Shown piece after piece: positions 32,683 through 43,763 of a stretch of DNA of 64,000 nt; the first letter of the stretch is position 1, and each line of letters opens with the position of its first letter. The stretch lies in the NCBI RefSeq assembly GCF_006385675.1, contig NZ_VFRR01000006.1:1-64000 (forward strand), written 5' to 3'. The notes below the pieces were generated by a model. It did not search any database. It saw nothing but the letters and a program-made list of their open reading frames with translations, and was not told the DNA's origin. The stretch is from Maribrevibacterium harenarium (lineage in GTDB: Bacteria; Pseudomonadota; Gammaproteobacteria; Pseudomonadales; Marinomonadaceae). Position numbers and translations under genes: made by a program.

Positions 32683-33812
32683 CGTTTGCCTCCTTTCTCA
32701 AGTCCGAAGGCTCTCATTACTTTAGCACCCAAATCGTAGATACTCTGTTGATTTTTATAATCTTTATACGTTTTATTAGGCGCATCCATGTAACCTTGCA
32801 ATTCTTGAACGGTAATACCCAACTTAGTAGCGATATACTCAAATTCATTTGCGATACTTTCTTCATCATAGGCAGGCTGTTGAAGTTTTTCTAATGCTTC
32901 CTCACGAGTCATTTGCCCAGTCAAAATTAGGCTTGAGTACTGTACCTTACGAGTGTCATATCCAAATTTTTTTGGAAGCCAATAAGCCTCATAAAACTTT
33001 GTAAAACGAGATTCAAAATGTTTTTGCGCATAGCGCTGATAACCGAAATTATCAACCAGAAACCGTGTCGCATCTTCTTTATGGTATGGCATATAGTCGA
33101 GAGGGCGAATTAACTTAATACCACGGATATATGGTAAATAAACCTTATGCCAAAGAATATTGGTAACAGGGTAGTTCTTTAAGGGAATGGTGCCGAACTT
33201 TTTATGGATATCTACTAGCTGTGTAGCATCGGATTGGTAATACATCCACTCCAAAGGATTACGAACACACTCTGTGGAATAGTTACCGCCAGTTAATATG
33301 TAATTGACTTTGTACTTTGAAGCAAATTTATACATAGTAGCAAAGAAAGCATGGTCCTGCGGACTATCAATATGCGAGACTCCAGACTTGATAAAAGCTA
33401 ATTGCAAATCTTTCATTTCTTCCCAATCGATTACTTCTGTATAAAGATCAAGACCTAAATTATCGACAATTTTCTCAATGTTATTAACAGCAGTTTGAGA
33501 ATTCCAGCCAGCATCAACATGAAATACTAAGGGTCGGAGCCCCAGTTTTTCTTTAGCTAAATATGTAAGATAAGAACTATCTATACCACCACTCATACCG
33601 ATGATGCAGTCAAAGTCTTTACCTTTACCTTCAGCTTTAATTTTATCAGCTATCGCTGTAATCTGGGCTACTCCCTTTTCATCTGTATGCCAGTTGGGTT
33701 TTATATCTTTATCAAATGTTAAACAATGATCACAGACACCGTTTTCATCGAAGGTAATCTTTGAATCCGTCGTGTCCATCACACAACGTGTGCATATCTG
33801 ATAACTTCTCAT
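32679..33812 (-). CDS. N-acetyl sugar amidotransferase, WbpG/PseA-like
   Basis: 377 residues of the PP-loop ATP pyrophosphatase superfamily. The ATP motif is IIGMSGGIDSSYLTYLA near residue 66. Paired cysteines (CTRCVMD and CDHC) near the N-terminus are typical of the WbpG zinc site. The family activates an acetamido group for amidine formation with ammonia delivered by HisH/HisF-like partners, which are encoded directly downstream. Confidence 0.9.
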   Translation of the reverse strand: MRSYQICTRCVMDTTDSKITFDENGVCDHCLTFDKDIKPNWHTDEKGVAQITAIADKIKAEGKGKDFDCIIGMSGGIDSSYLTYLAKEKLGLRPLVFHVDAGWNSQTAVNNIEKIVDNLGLDLYTEVIDWEEMKDLQLAFIKSGVSHIDSPQDHAFFATMYKFASKYKVNYILTGGNYSTECVRNPLEWMYYQSDATQLVDIHKKFGTIPLKNYPVTNILWHKVYLPYIRGIKLIRPLDYMPYHKEDATRFLVDNFGYQRYAQKHFESRFTKFYEAYWLPKKFGYDTRKVQYSSLILTGQMTREEALEKLQQPAYDEESIANEFEYIATKLGITVQELQGYMDAPNKTYKDYKNQQSIYDLGAKVMRAFGLEKGGKR

Positions 33813-33824
33813 AAATGACTCCCC

Positions 33825-34670
33825 TTAACTCCAAACCTTAACATACTTACGATACTCTTTATGAGCTTCGCGAGAGTACTGCCATTTTAACTTCCCAGGT
33901 AGCATTCCTGTTGATGCGTGACAATGGTGAGTAACTGAGATACGCGGCTCATAGTACGTTTTGAAACCTTTTTCCTCAAGCTGTTTTGCCAAGAAATACT
34001 CCTCATACATAAGGAATGTTGGCGCCCAAAGTTCGTCAAAATACTCAAAAAACTTTGGTGTTAAAATGTAGCAAGCACCATAACCTTGGTGTATTTCTTG
34101 AGCAACCTCATGCTGTTGCTCATCTTTACGATCGGTGAATTTATGTGTTAGCTTCGCCAATCGAACGATTAAACCAGCCATTAGATAACTTGAGTGATAG
34201 AGATCGTAGATAAATTCACGCTTTTTGCTGATACCGGAGATAACATGAGGGTTTTGTGGAGTACCATCTAACATTCTAATATTTGGTGCCACTACTGGGT
34301 ATTTTTTCAATACCGTTTCACAACTAGCAACCCTCTCGAAAAAATCTGACGGGACAACAATATCGTTATTACCAACTACAAGATACTTGGCATCTTTAAA
34401 ATACTTTCGAACATAATTAATACCTATGTTTAAACCAGAAAAATAACCAACATTCTTTTTATTTTTTATAACAACAACATTACTTCTAGACGAAAGCTCA
34501 TCGAGCCCATCTAAATCTTCTGGCATCGAGTTATTATCTACGATAACAAAAGTAAAATCAGCTGAATTACTCCGACTTATGGAATCATACATCTTTTTAG
34601 AAAAATGTGCGTTATTAAAATTTGTAACTATAAAATATATCAAAATATCCGCCAATATAATAAACAGCAT
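33825..34670 (-). CDS. Family 2 glycosyltransferase
   Basis: A 281-residue GT-A enzyme. Family features are ILIYFIVTNFNN at the start, FTFVIVDNNS, and YLVVGNNDIVVP as the DxD-like region. The conserved (E/Q)-rich tail region is PTFLMYEEYFLAKQLEEKGF. The start at 34670 overlaps the upstream gene by 31 bp; an alternative internal start near the Ile-Tyr-Phe strand is possible. DNA here is markedly A/T-rich. Confidence 0.86.
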   Translation of the reverse strand: MLFIILADILIYFIVTNFNNAHFSKKMYDSISRSNSADFTFVIVDNNSMPEDLDGLDELSSRSNVVVIKNKKNVGYFSGLNIGINYVRKYFKDAKYLVVGNNDIVVPSDFFERVASCETVLKKYPVVAPNIRMLDGTPQNPHVISGISKKREFIYDLYHSSYLMAGLIVRLAKLTHKFTDRKDEQQHEVAQEIHQGYGACYILTPKFFEYFDELWAPTFLMYEEYFLAKQLEEKGFKTYYEPRISVTHHCHASTGMLPGKLKWQYSREAHKEYRKYVKVWS

Positions 34671-35599
34671 ACTAAAACTGAAAAGGTAAGCTTAACATTA
34701 GAAAACCGAACATGATGAAAATAAAGCGAAAGGTAAGATAAAGCACTACCACGCGCAGCCATTTCAACTTGCAAAAACACACTACTCGGCAATTTCAATC
34801 TACTATCCTTAACAATGGAAAGAAACAACCTCATCTGTTTTTCACTTTTAGCTATCATATTAAGCACCTTGCCATAAGAACTAAGCTTGAAAACTCTAAA
34901 CAACAAACCTTTACTTCTTATTGCAGAACCAGATACGTTAGATTGATGCTGTCTGTAATATATCGTCGAGCAATCATCATAAACAATAGTTCCAAAATAT
35001 CTAGCAAATAGTGCAAGCCACCAATCATGCATTGCAATACAGTCATATCTTCCTTGAAGGTTATTAATTGCAAGATCTCTTAGTTCCCGATTGAATGCAG
35101 AAGTACAACCTACAACACAATTTTGTATTAGCAATGAATTATTCTGAAAAAACTCATCCGGTTTAACATTATCAAACTTATGAAAAGAATCACCAATAAT
35201 ATTCAGCTTGCTGTCTACCAAGGTAAGATCGCTGTGATATAAAACAGGAGTTCCCTTTTGACAAGTGAGACTATCGATGCACAATATTGCTTTTTCTATT
35301 TTATCATTAAACCAAACATCATCTTGATCGCAGAATAAATAATAGTCTGCCTGAATCGCGGTCAGTAGTCTTAAAAAAGAAGATGCCGGACCTACGTTTC
35401 CCGCATCATCACTTATTACTTCCACATCTAAGCCATCATAAGATGCAATCATATTTAATGTCTCATCAGAAGAACCATCATCCCTTACGTATACCGTAAA
35501 ATTTGAATAAGTTTGCTCTACCAATGAACGCAACTGTTCCTCAAGAAAAACAGAGCCATTATACGTAGACATTAACACAGCAACTCTTTTATTTTTCAT
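34640..35599 (-). CDS. Family 2 glycosyltransferase (rhamnosyltransferase-like)
   Basis: From ATG 35599 it is 319 residues and opens KNKRVAVLMSTYNGSVFLEE. The metal/nucleotide site is in YYLFCDQDDVWFNDKIEKA, and YDCIAMHDWWLALFARYFG is typical of RfbF/WbbL-like rhamnosyltransferases. With dTDP-rhamnose genes in the same operon, rhamnose transfer is plausible. ATG 35599 overlaps the wzy stop as ATGA. Confidence 0.88.
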   Translation of the reverse strand: MKNKRVAVLMSTYNGSVFLEEQLRSLVEQTYSNFTVYVRDDGSSDETLNMIASYDGLDVEVISDDAGNVGPASSFLRLLTAIQADYYLFCDQDDVWFNDKIEKAILCIDSLTCQKGTPVLYHSDLTLVDSKLNIIGDSFHKFDNVKPDEFFQNNSLLIQNCVVGCTSAFNRELRDLAINNLQGRYDCIAMHDWWLALFARYFGTIVYDDCSTIYYRQHQSNVSGSAIRSKGLLFRVFKLSSYGKVLNMIAKSEKQMRLFLSIVKDSRLKLPSSVFLQVEMAARGSALSYLSLYFHHVRFSNVKLTFSVLVCCLLYWRIF

Positions 35600-36675
35600 A
35601 TTAAGTAGCCCAACCAACTACTATATTCAAAAATGTACCCTTCTGCTTCGTAATTTTTCATATCAAGAATATTCCAGGTACTAAAAAGAAAAACAACAAA
35701 AAGCATACAAAACAACCTTATAAAAACACCAAATCTATAGAAAAACAAAGTCATAGTAACAAGCATAAAAAAATCTGAAACAACCATGGACCTATAATAC
35801 AAAAGAGGGACAAAGGAAATAATAAGCGAAATAGACACTAACAAACTCGAATACATTGCGAGAACTACATCAAACTCACTAAAGCTTTCCTTAAAACATA
35901 ATATCAGAACAACAATAGTGAAATACATCAACACCCTAAGATAAGAAAAAAGCCCTATTGATGAATCAGGATCATTTAAATACCTAAACAATCTCTTTAC
36001 GATATATATATCAGAATCAACTGAATAACTTATAGACGGAGATAACACCTTGTAAGAAAGCGCAATTACAATTGACACTAGAAAAAAAAGCACACCAGCT
36101 CTAAAACTGAAAAACCTAAAAAACACCACAATTAAAAAAATCAAACTAAAATATTGAAAAAACGAAGCGAAGATAATAAAGAAGTAGAAATGATTCCTTT
36201 TATTTTTCAATTCAAAATACACTGCCAGCATTACAAATGCAGATGATAGTGCCCACCTTAGCTCTATAAACTCTACTGTTATGAAGTGTAGACATAGAAA
36301 TAAAGAGAACGCAAATACATAATTACTCACCAAACGAGAGCAGACATATACTTTAATGCCAACCGAAAAAATCGAGAACAAAACAGTAACCGCTACAAAT
36401 TCAAATCCAGTTGCTTTTATCAACGAGGTAAACAAAAGATAACCAGGCTCACCATACAAAACAAAAACATCAGTTAAACTTAGATCTGAAATTGAGGGTG
36501 TTTCATTAAACAAATCAACATAAGGGCCATAATCAACATCCGCATAATATCTAGTACCGGCAACTAGAGTTGTTGCAAGAAAAATCAATAAAGAGATTAC
36601 CAATTTTGAACTTTTAAAAAAATCAGCAAAAAAAGAAAGACAGACAAAAAACACTGGCAAATTGAAAAAAATCAT
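35596..36675 (-). CDS. wzy: EpsG-family O-antigen polymerase (Wzy)
   Basis: A roughly 359-residue integral membrane protein with about ten hydrophobic segments. The EpsG/Wzy signature AGTRYYADVDYGPYVDLFNE follows the second helix (about residues 38-57). ATG 36675 is chosen because it overlaps the wzx stop as ATGA and begins with a membrane helix. Sequence is very A/T-rich, as is usual for wzy. It would polymerise repeat units at the periplasmic face. Confidence 0.82.
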   Translation of the reverse strand: MIFFNLPVFFVCLSFFADFFKSSKLVISLLIFLATTLVAGTRYYADVDYGPYVDLFNETPSISDLSLTDVFVLYGEPGYLLFTSLIKATGFEFVAVTVLFSIFSVGIKVYVCSRLVSNYVFAFSLFLCLHFITVEFIELRWALSSAFVMLAVYFELKNKRNHFYFFIIFASFFQYFSLIFLIVVFFRFFSFRAGVLFFLVSIVIALSYKVLSPSISYSVDSDIYIVKRLFRYLNDPDSSIGLFSYLRVLMYFTIVVLILCFKESFSEFDVVLAMYSSLLVSISLIISFVPLLYYRSMVVSDFFMLVTMTLFFYRFGVFIRLFCMLFVVFLFSTWNILDMKNYEAEGYIFEYSSWLGYLI

Positions 36676-37973
36676 CTTTCTCGTCCTAGCCGAAATGACA
36701 TAAATATCAACAATAAAAAATCCATAAAAACACGAAAAACCCAAGAATAAGCTGCTCCAATAACACCATATGACGTTATCATCCCATATAATAACGGCAG
36801 ATATACGACTAACTCAATCAGATGTAACTTAGCAGTTACATCTGATCTACCAAAGCCCTGGACATAGGAAAATGGCAAATAAGCCAGACCATTAAAAAAA
36901 ACACCTACACAAAGAATTTTTAAAATTTCATAACTTGATAATGCAAAACTAACTGAAACCCAAATCGACAAAAGCTCGTATGAAAAAATAAAGACTATGA
37001 TTAATGGGATTGAAAAAACCATTGCAAGTAATAGTAGAGATTTAATCAACAGTTTAAATGCTGACTGTGTTTTGCCTGTGGCTTGCAGCTTAGAAAACTC
37101 CGGAAATAGCACACCACTAATTGCAGAAGGCAAAACCAGTGCTTTTGTAATCAGATCAAAAGGTACAACATAATTTGTTACTGCACTTACTGCCACTTTC
37201 GCTCCAATGAAAAATCTATCCATATTTACCATTATTGGACTAATGATATTTGTCGCTGTCATCCAGCCACCAAATGACAACAGCAGCTTAAGTTCGTTTT
37301 TATCTATAGTTTCAAAGAAGCTAATCTTTACAACTAGATTAACTGATATAAAGAACAATAAAAACTGCAAAAACCTTATAAAAACTAGGGAGCCAAAAAT
37401 CAAAACAAGTGAATTTGTAAAATAGGAAACAATTGCCGGAACCACAAAAAGCAAGATTCCACTTGGAATTGTCACGAAACTTATCCTCTTGAATAACTGA
37501 TAAGCTTCCAATACTCCTCTCAATCCTATCGATAGTATTACGAATGGCAGACCTACACTAAGCACTTTTATTGCCAATGATGCTTCACTTTTAAGCTCAA
37601 CTGATACCAACAATACATCTTTGGTTAGGACATCTGAAGCTATAAAAAAAATCAACAGCACAAAACAACTTATATAAAGTAAAAACTTTAAAGCTGTATT
37701 TATTATCTTAATAGAAGATAGTTTCTCAGCATTTCTCTTTGCAACTATAAACGTAATCGCTCGACCTAAACCTAAATCGAATAAACTAAAATAACCAATA
37801 ACAACCCAGGCAATAGAAAGAAAACCGAACCTTTCATCTCCGAGCTGCTCTACGAGTATCGGAATACAAATCAATGCGGCTAACAAAGGTAGTATTTGGC
37901 CAGAAAAATTCCAGATTAAACTATTTATTAGCCTATGCCTACCAACCTCTTTTGCCTTCAACCATATACTCAT
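36672..37973 (-). CDS. wzx: Wzx O-antigen flippase (MATE/MOP superfamily)
   Basis: 433 residues with about twelve membrane helices. The N-terminus (HRLINSLIWNFSGQILPLLA) and the loop ERFGFLSIAWVVIGYFSLFD match polysaccharide export flippases. It moves undecaprenyl-linked repeat units to the periplasmic side. ATGA overlaps join it to rfbC upstream and wzy downstream. Confidence 0.9.
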   Translation of the reverse strand: MSIWLKAKEVGRHRLINSLIWNFSGQILPLLAALICIPILVEQLGDERFGFLSIAWVVIGYFSLFDLGLGRAITFIVAKRNAEKLSSIKIINTALKFLLYISCFVLLIFFIASDVLTKDVLLVSVELKSEASLAIKVLSVGLPFVILSIGLRGVLEAYQLFKRISFVTIPSGILLFVVPAIVSYFTNSLVLIFGSLVFIRFLQFLLFFISVNLVVKISFFETIDKNELKLLLSFGGWMTATNIISPIMVNMDRFFIGAKVAVSAVTNYVVPFDLITKALVLPSAISGVLFPEFSKLQATGKTQSAFKLLIKSLLLLAMVFSIPLIIVFIFSYELLSIWVSVSFALSSYEILKILCVGVFFNGLAYLPFSYVQGFGRSDVTAKLHLIELVVYLPLLYGMITSYGVIGAAYSWVFRVFMDFLLLIFMSFRLGRER

Positions 37974-38503
37974 AAATCTGACACTAAACCTGCAGCAGAG
38001 TCTTTTGGTGACGTTTTAATTTCAGAAATATTAGGCCAATTTATATTTAGCTCAGGATCTGACCAAAGTACTGAACCTTCATCCGCTGCATCATAGTAAT
38101 CTGTGCACTTATATTCGAAGTCTGCAGTATCCGACAAAACTAAGAATCCGTGTGCAAATCCCGGGGGCACCCAGAACTGCTTTCTATTTTCTTCAGATAG
38201 TATAACGCTCTCCCATTTACCGAATGTGGGCGATCCTTTTCTAATGTCTACAGCAACATCAAACACCTCACCACGTACAACCCTTACTAGTTTTCCTTGT
38301 GGTTTAGTTTTTTGAAAATGTAGACCACGCAAAACACCCTTACATGAACGAGAATGATTATCTTGAACAAAATCTAGATCTATTCCCAACATTTCCTGGT
38401 AACGTTTTAGATGAAAAGTTTCAAGAAAAAATCCACGCTCATCTCCGAAAACAGCAGGCTCAATAATTTTTACCTCTGCAATTTCTGTATCTATAATTTT
38501 CAT
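37970..38503 (-). CDS. rfbC: dTDP-4-dehydrorhamnose 3,5-epimerase
   Basis: Third step of dTDP-L-rhamnose synthesis. From ATG 38503 it is 177 residues (MKIIDTEIAEVKIIEP). The cupin active site is visible in DNHSRSCKGVLRGLHFQ with the catalytic His, and in FWVPPGFAHGFLVLSD. An in-frame ATG further upstream (38548) would run into the previous gene and is less likely. Confidence 0.95.
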   Translation of the reverse strand: MKIIDTEIAEVKIIEPAVFGDERGFFLETFHLKRYQEMLGIDLDFVQDNHSRSCKGVLRGLHFQKTKPQGKLVRVVRGEVFDVAVDIRKGSPTFGKWESVILSEENRKQFWVPPGFAHGFLVLSDTADFEYKCTDYYDAADEGSVLWSDPELNINWPNISEIKTSPKDSAAGLVSDL

Positions 38504-38508
38504 AGCGT

Positions 38509-39399
38509 TCACTTGTATAACGTTAAGTTGTTTAAAGCTGCTTGCCAATTGGACGGCATAACGCCAAAGGCTTGCTCTATTTTACTGCAGTTAAGCTTAG
38601 AAAATGCCGGGCGCTTAGCAGGCGTTGGGTATTGGGATGTGGTTATTGCATTTACCCTCGGCGCATGTGCGACAAGCTGCTGGTCAGCCGCTTGCTGAAA
38701 AATACTGCAGGCAAACTGATGCCAGCTTACATAAGGCGCACCGCTGTAATGGTAAACACCAAAGCGTGGTTCATTTTCAGCACTCAGTTGACACACAATG
38801 CTGATAATGGCATCAGCAATATCGCCTGCATAAGTTGGCCCACCTACTTGGTCGGCAACAACAGCAAGCTCCGGGCGACTTTGCGCCAGGCGCAGCATGG
38901 TTTTGACAAAGTTGTTGCCATGCTCGGCAAATACCCAGGCGGTGCGCAGAATAATGTGTTTTGCACAATATTTTACAACTGCCTGTTCGGCATTTAATTT
39001 GGTTTTGCCATAGATGCTTTGCGGGTTAGTGGCGTCAGTTTCTACATAGGGTTTATCGCTTTGGCCATCGAACACATAATCGGTAGACACATGTATTAAC
39101 ACTGCATCTAACTTAGCTGCGACTTTCGCCAAGTTTTGTGGGCCTGTTTCGTTGATCGCCTTGGCGAGTTCTTGCTCTTGCTCAGCTTTATCTACCGCGG
39201 TATAAGCGGCGGCATTGATTATGACATCAGGGGCAAAAGCTAACAGGGTTTGTTCAACCTGTGCATTATTGGCAATATCAAGAGCTGCACGATCTAACGC
39301 TAATAAGGTAACCTTATCAACAAGCTTTTTAACTAACTGATAACCCAACTGGCCGTTCGCGCCTGTTAGCGCAACTTTTAACTGTGGCGTTAGCTGCAT
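38509..39399 (-). CDS. rfbD: dTDP-4-dehydrorhamnose reductase
   Basis: Fourth step of dTDP-L-rhamnose synthesis. From ATG 39399 it is 296 residues with [16 protein letters not shown] as the cofactor site, [11 protein letters not shown], and the YxxxK in [12 protein letters not shown]. It overlaps the rfbA end by 10 bp. Confidence 0.95.
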   Translation of the reverse strand: MQLTPQLKVALTGANGQLGYQLVKKLVDKVTLLALDRAALDIANNAQVEQTLLAFAPDVIINAAAYTAVDKAEQEQELAKAINETGPQNLAKVAAKLDAVLIHVSTDYVFDGQSDKPYVETDATNPQSIYGKTKLNAEQAVVKYCAKHIILRTAWVFAEHGNNFVKTMLRLAQSRPELAVVADQVGGPTYAGDIADAIISIVCQLSAENEPRFGVYHYSGAPYVSWHQFACSIFQQAADQQLVAHAPRVNAITTSQYPTPAKRPAFSKLNCSKIEQAFGVMPSNWQAALNNLTLYK

Positions 39400-40265
39400 G
39401 ATACTAACCGGGTTAGATACTGACCGTATTCGTTCTTTAGCATCGGTTTGGCTAACTGCAGCACCTGCTCGGTGGTTAACCAACCATTACGCCAGGCAAT
39501 TTCTTCCAAGCAAGCAATTTTAAGGCCTTGTACATGCTCGATGGTTTGTACAAAAGACGAGGCCTCGTGCAGACTTTCGTGGGTGCCGGTATCTAACCAA
39601 GCGAAACCACGCCCCAAAATTTCGACATTTAGCTTGCCAGCTTCTAAATACATTTGGTTAAGCGCGGTTATTTCCAACTCGCCACGGACAGAAGGTTTAA
39701 CCTGTTTTGCCATCTCCACTACATCATTATCATAGAAATACAAGCCAGTAACGGCATAATTAGACCTAGGTCTAGCTGGCTTTTCTTCAATAGAGACGGC
39801 TTTCATGTCTTTGTCAAACTCGACCACACCAAAGCGCTCAGGGTCTTTGACCATATAACCAAATACTGTTGCACCGCTATCACGCTCCACAGCATTTTTT
39901 AGTGTTTTTGAAAATGATTGACCGTAATAGATGTTATCGCCCAGTACCAAACAGACATTATCGTTACCAATAAATCCTTCACCAATTAAAAATGCCTGCG
40001 CCAGGCCATCCGGGCTGGGTTGTACTGCATAACTAAAATTGACACCAAAAGCACTACCGTCACCCAGCAAACGCTTAAAACCGTCTATATCATTGGGGGT
40101 GGAAATAATTAAAATGTCACGGACACCCGCCAGCATTAATGTTGATATTGGGTAATACACCATGGGTTTATCGTAAATAGGCAGTAGTTGCTTAGATACA
40201 CCGCGGGTAATGGGGTACAACCGTGTACCTGATCCGCCTGCCAATACAATACCTTTATATGCCAT
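39390..40265 (-). CDS. rfbA: Glucose-1-phosphate thymidylyltransferase
   Basis: First step of dTDP-L-rhamnose synthesis. 291 residues with [20 protein letters not shown] at the nucleotide site, then [15 protein letters not shown] and LGDNIYYG. It lies 3 bp after rfbB. Confidence 0.97.
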   Translation of the reverse strand: MAYKGIVLAGGSGTRLYPITRGVSKQLLPIYDKPMVYYPISTLMLAGVRDILIISTPNDIDGFKRLLGDGSAFGVNFSYAVQPSPDGLAQAFLIGEGFIGNDNVCLVLGDNIYYGQSFSKTLKNAVERDSGATVFGYMVKDPERFGVVEFDKDMKAVSIEEKPARPRSNYAVTGLYFYDNDVVEMAKQVKPSVRGELEITALNQMYLEAGKLNVEILGRGFAWLDTGTHESLHEASSFVQTIEHVQGLKIACLEEIAWRNGWLTTEQVLQLAKPMLKNEYGQYLTRLVSCS

Positions 40266-40268
40266 ACT

Positions 40269-41339
40269 TTAAGCTCCCTGCCCTAAACGTTCCAATTTGT
40301 AGCTGCCATCCAGCACGGCTTGCCACCAATCTTTATTGTTTAAAAACCACTGCACCGTTTTGCGTAAACCTGTTTCAAAGGTTTCTTCTGGTTTCCAACC
40401 TAATTCACGCTCTATTTTACTGGCATCAATGGCGTAGCGCAGGTCGTGACCCGGCCGATCCTGTACGTAAGTGATTAAGCTCTCGTAGTTTGAGATATTC
40501 AGAGTTGAGTGAGAAATAGGCGCAAGCTCTTCCAAGATGGCGCAGAGGGTTTTTACCACATCAATATTTTGTTTTTCATTATGACCGCCAATATTGTAGG
40601 TTTCGCCGACCACACCTTTGGTTACTACCTTATATAAGGCGCGGGCGTGATCTTCTACATACAGCCAATCGCGAATCTGGTTGCCTTTGCCGTATACTGG
40701 AAGCGGCTTACCTGCCAGAGCATTTAAGATCATCAGCGGTATTAATTTTTCAGGGAAATGGTAAGGGCCATAATTATTAGAGCAGTTAGTGACGATAACC
40801 GGCAAACCGTAGGTGCGCTGCCAGGCACGCACTAAATGGTCTGAACTAGCTTTACTAGCCGAATAGGGGCTGCTGGGGGCATAAGGCGTAGTTTCAGTAA
40901 ACAAATCATCAGTGCCGTGAAGATCGCCATACACTTCGTCAGTAGAGATATGGTGAAAGCGAAATGCCTGCTTATGTGCTTCGGGTAAACCTTTCCAGTA
41001 ATTTCGCGCAGTTTCCAGTAGTGTGTAAGTGCCAATGACATTGGTCTCAATAAAGGCCGCAGGACCATCGATTGATCGGTCTACGTGGCTTTCAGCCGCT
41101 AAATGCATAACCGCATCTGGCTGGTGTTTAGCAAATAACTCTGTCATTGCTTCAGCATTACAAATATCTGCTTTTTCAAACACATAGCGGCTATCTTGCG
41201 CAACATCGGCAACCGAATTTAAGTTACCAGCATAGGTAAGTTTATCGACATTCACTACCGAGTCAGCGGTATTTTTTATAATGTGCCGTACAACCGCCGA
41301 ACCAATAAAGCCAGCACCTCCTGTTACTAACAATTTCAT
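40269..41339 (-). CDS. rfbB: dTDP-glucose 4,6-dehydratase
   Basis: Second step of dTDP-L-rhamnose synthesis. 356 residues: [15 protein letters not shown] binds [14 protein letters not shown] contains the catalytic Thr-Asp-Glu, and [14 protein letters not shown] has the YxxxK pair. The start overlaps the wecC stop by 1 bp, so wecBC and rfbBADC form one operon. Confidence 0.97.
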   Translation of the reverse strand: MKLLVTGGAGFIGSAVVRHIIKNTADSVVNVDKLTYAGNLNSVADVAQDSRYVFEKADICNAEAMTELFAKHQPDAVMHLAAESHVDRSIDGPAAFIETNVIGTYTLLETARNYWKGLPEAHKQAFRFHHISTDEVYGDLHGTDDLFTETTPYAPSSPYSASKASSDHLVRAWQRTYGLPVIVTNCSNNYGPYHFPEKLIPLMILNALAGKPLPVYGKGNQIRDWLYVEDHARALYKVVTKGVVGETYNIGGHNEKQNIDVVKTLCAILEELAPISHSTLNISNYESLITYVQDRPGHDLRYAIDASKIERELGWKPEETFETGLRKTVQWFLNNKDWWQAVLDGSYKLERLGQGA

Positions 41340-42604
41340 TACCAGATCCCTCTACTATCAACTACTAGTCCAGCGGTAGGCTTGATGGACTTGAACATTT
41401 TATGGTCTACCAGCAAGACATGAATATCAGCCTCCGAAAAAGCTTGTTCAGCACTGAACAACATTTGCCCAGCCAGTTTTGCTGGTAATTGTGTGATATT
41501 CGGTTCAACAAGCAGCACATTACCGTTATGCAGCGCAATAAGTTGCTGTGCAATGGCCATAGCAGGGCTTTCCCGCAAATCATCAATATCTGGTTTAAAC
41601 GCTAGGCCGTAGCAAGCTATCGTTACATCCTTAGCTGTTTTATCTGGATTCGCTTGTAGAAAGTCTGCAATCGTAATCTTAACCTTATTAATCACCCAGT
41701 CTGGCTTGGCATCGTTTACCTTGCGGGCGGTATGAATAAGTTTGGCTTCATCTGGGGTTTTGCTAACAATAAACCAAGGATCAACCGCGATACAATGACC
41801 ACCTACGCCAGGCCCTGGCTGTAAAATGTTGATTCGTGGATGACGGTTCGCGAGTGAAATCAATTCCCACACATCAATATCAAGCTTGTCACAAATAATA
41901 GAAAGCTCATTAGCAAAGGCAATTTGCACGTCACGGCATGAGTTTTCCGTTAGCTTTGCCATTTCTGCAGTGCGAGCATTGGTAATAACGCATTCACCTT
42001 GAACAAAGGTTTTATATAATTCAACAGCGCGAGCAGAGCATTTTGCCGTCATACCACCTATTACGCGATCATTCTCTACCAATTCACGTACCACATGACC
42101 TGGCAAAACACGTTCTGGACAGTGGGCGATATTGATATCTGCATTTTCTCCTGCTGATTGCGGGAAAGTTAAATCAGGGCGTGCAGCAGATAGCCATTCG
42201 GCCATTTTCTCGGTTGCGCCAACAGGAGAAGTCGATTCTAAAATAACTAAATCGCCTTTTTTAAGTACTGGCGCGATCGCTCTGCTTGCTGCTTCTATAT
42301 AAGAAAGATCGGGCTCTGGGATATTACCTTCCTCGTTAGGTAAAAATGGTGTCGGTACAGCAATCAAGAATGCATCAGCTGACTCAGGTTTGGTCGTTGC
42401 CTTTAAATAGCCTTCCGTTACAGCTGCATGAACCATCATATCTAAATCTGGCTCAATAATATGAATTTCACCTCGATTAATAGTATCAACTGCTTTTTGG
42501 TTGACATCGACACCTATAACGTTCTTTTTACGTGAAGCAAACATTGCTGCTGTTGGTAAGCCTATGTAACCTAGACCAATAACTGAAATAGTTTCAAATG
42601 ACAT
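41339..42604 (-). CDS. wecC: UDP-N-acetyl-D-mannosamine dehydrogenase
   Basis: Oxidises UDP-ManNAc to UDP-ManNAcA. 421 residues. The N-terminal NAD domain has [17 protein letters not shown], and the active-site Cys is in [15 protein letters not shown]. The central dimerisation and C-terminal UDP-binding domains follow ([18 protein letters not shown]). It follows wecB by 33 bp. Confidence 0.95.
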   Translation of the reverse strand: MSFETISVIGLGYIGLPTAAMFASRKKNVIGVDVNQKAVDTINRGEIHIIEPDLDMMVHAAVTEGYLKATTKPESADAFLIAVPTPFLPNEEGNIPEPDLSYIEAASRAIAPVLKKGDLVILESTSPVGATEKMAEWLSAARPDLTFPQSAGENADINIAHCPERVLPGHVVRELVENDRVIGGMTAKCSARAVELYKTFVQGECVITNARTAEMAKLTENSCRDVQIAFANELSIICDKLDIDVWELISLANRHPRINILQPGPGVGGHCIAVDPWFIVSKTPDEAKLIHTARKVNDAKPDWVINKVKITIADFLQANPDKTAKDVTIACYGLAFKPDIDDLRESPAMAIAQQLIALHNGNVLLVEPNITQLPAKLAGQMLFSAEQAFSEADIHVLLVDHKMFKSIKPTAGLVVDSRGIW

Positions 42605-42637
42605 TATTGAATATAACCCTAATTAAATTTTAATAGT

Positions 42638-43756
42638 TTAAAGCTCTAAAGAATCCAAAATACGCTTACACGCTTGCCCGTCACCATAAGGGTTATGTGC
42701 AAAGCTCATTTCTGTATATGCTGCGTTATCAGTGAGTAACGTATCTAATTGGGAAACTATAGCTTGAATATTTGTTCCAACTAATTTAACCGTACCAGCC
42801 GAAACTGCCTCGGGCCGTTCCGTAGTATCGCGCATAACTAACACCGGTTTGCCGAGTGAAGGCGCTTCCTCTTGAATACCACCTGAGTCAGTCAAAATGA
42901 CATAAGCTCTATCCATTAAATAGATAAACGGCAGGTAGGTCTGTGGCTCAATTAAAATAATGTTATCTATATCACCCAATATACGATTTACTGGCTCACG
43001 CACATTTGGGTTAAGATGCATTGGATACAATATCTGAACATCTGGATGATGCTTTGCAGTCTGAGCAAGCGCTTCACATATACGCTCAAAACCACCACCG
43101 AAACTCTCACGGCGATGCCCCGTAACTAGTATGAGCTTTTTAGACTCATCTAAAAATGGGAATAGACTTGCTAGTTCTGCCTTTAGGCTTGGATTAGCGT
43201 CTATCTTGGACTTCACCATTAGCAACGCATCTATTACGGTATTGCCAGTAACGAATATGCTGTCTTCAGAGTAGTTTTCTTTGAGGAGGTTTTGTTTGGA
43301 CGTTTCGGTGGGAGCAAAGTGATACTTAGTTAGTGCTCCTGTAAGCTTACGATTAGCTTCTTCTGGCCAAGGTGAGTAGATGTTTCCGGTTCGCAAACCT
43401 GCTTCTACGTGACCTACTGCAATTTGCTCGTAGTAAGCGGCTAAGCTCGCTGCAAATGTCGTAGCAGTATCTCCATGCACCAAAACTACGTCTGGTTTAA
43501 ATTCCTTCAGTACAGGCGTTAACTCCCTAAGGATTCGACTGGTCACTTCTGGCAATGTTTGCCCAGCCTTCATTAGGTTTAGATCATAATCAGGAGTAAT
43601 CTCAAATAGTTCTAAAACCTGATCTAACATTTCCCTATGCTGTGCTGTTACACATACTTTTGCCTCGAAACGCTCGTCAGCGGCTAGCGCGTGAACTAGC
43701 GGAGCCATTTTGATAGCTTCTGGGCGTGTGCCAAATACAGTGAGTACTTTTCTCAT
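42638..43756 (-). CDS. wecB: UDP-N-acetylglucosamine 2-epimerase (non-hydrolysing)
   Basis: Converts UDP-GlcNAc to UDP-ManNAc for WecC. 372 residues with [46 protein letters not shown], and the C-terminal [20 protein letters not shown]. It lies 7 bp after the regulator gene. Confidence 0.96.
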   Translation of the reverse strand: MRKVLTVFGTRPEAIKMAPLVHALAADERFEAKVCVTAQHREMLDQVLELFEITPDYDLNLMKAGQTLPEVTSRILRELTPVLKEFKPDVVLVHGDTATTFAASLAAYYEQIAVGHVEAGLRTGNIYSPWPEEANRKLTGALTKYHFAPTETSKQNLLKENYSEDSIFVTGNTVIDALLMVKSKIDANPSLKAELASLFPFLDESKKLILVTGHRRESFGGGFERICEALAQTAKHHPDVQILYPMHLNPNVREPVNRILGDIDNIILIEPQTYLPFIYLMDRAYVILTDSGGIQEEAPSLGKPVLVMRDTTERPEAVSAGTVKLVGTNIQAIVSQLDTLLTDNAAYTEMSFAHNPYGDGQACKRILDSLEL

Positions 43757-43763
43757 GCTTGCC

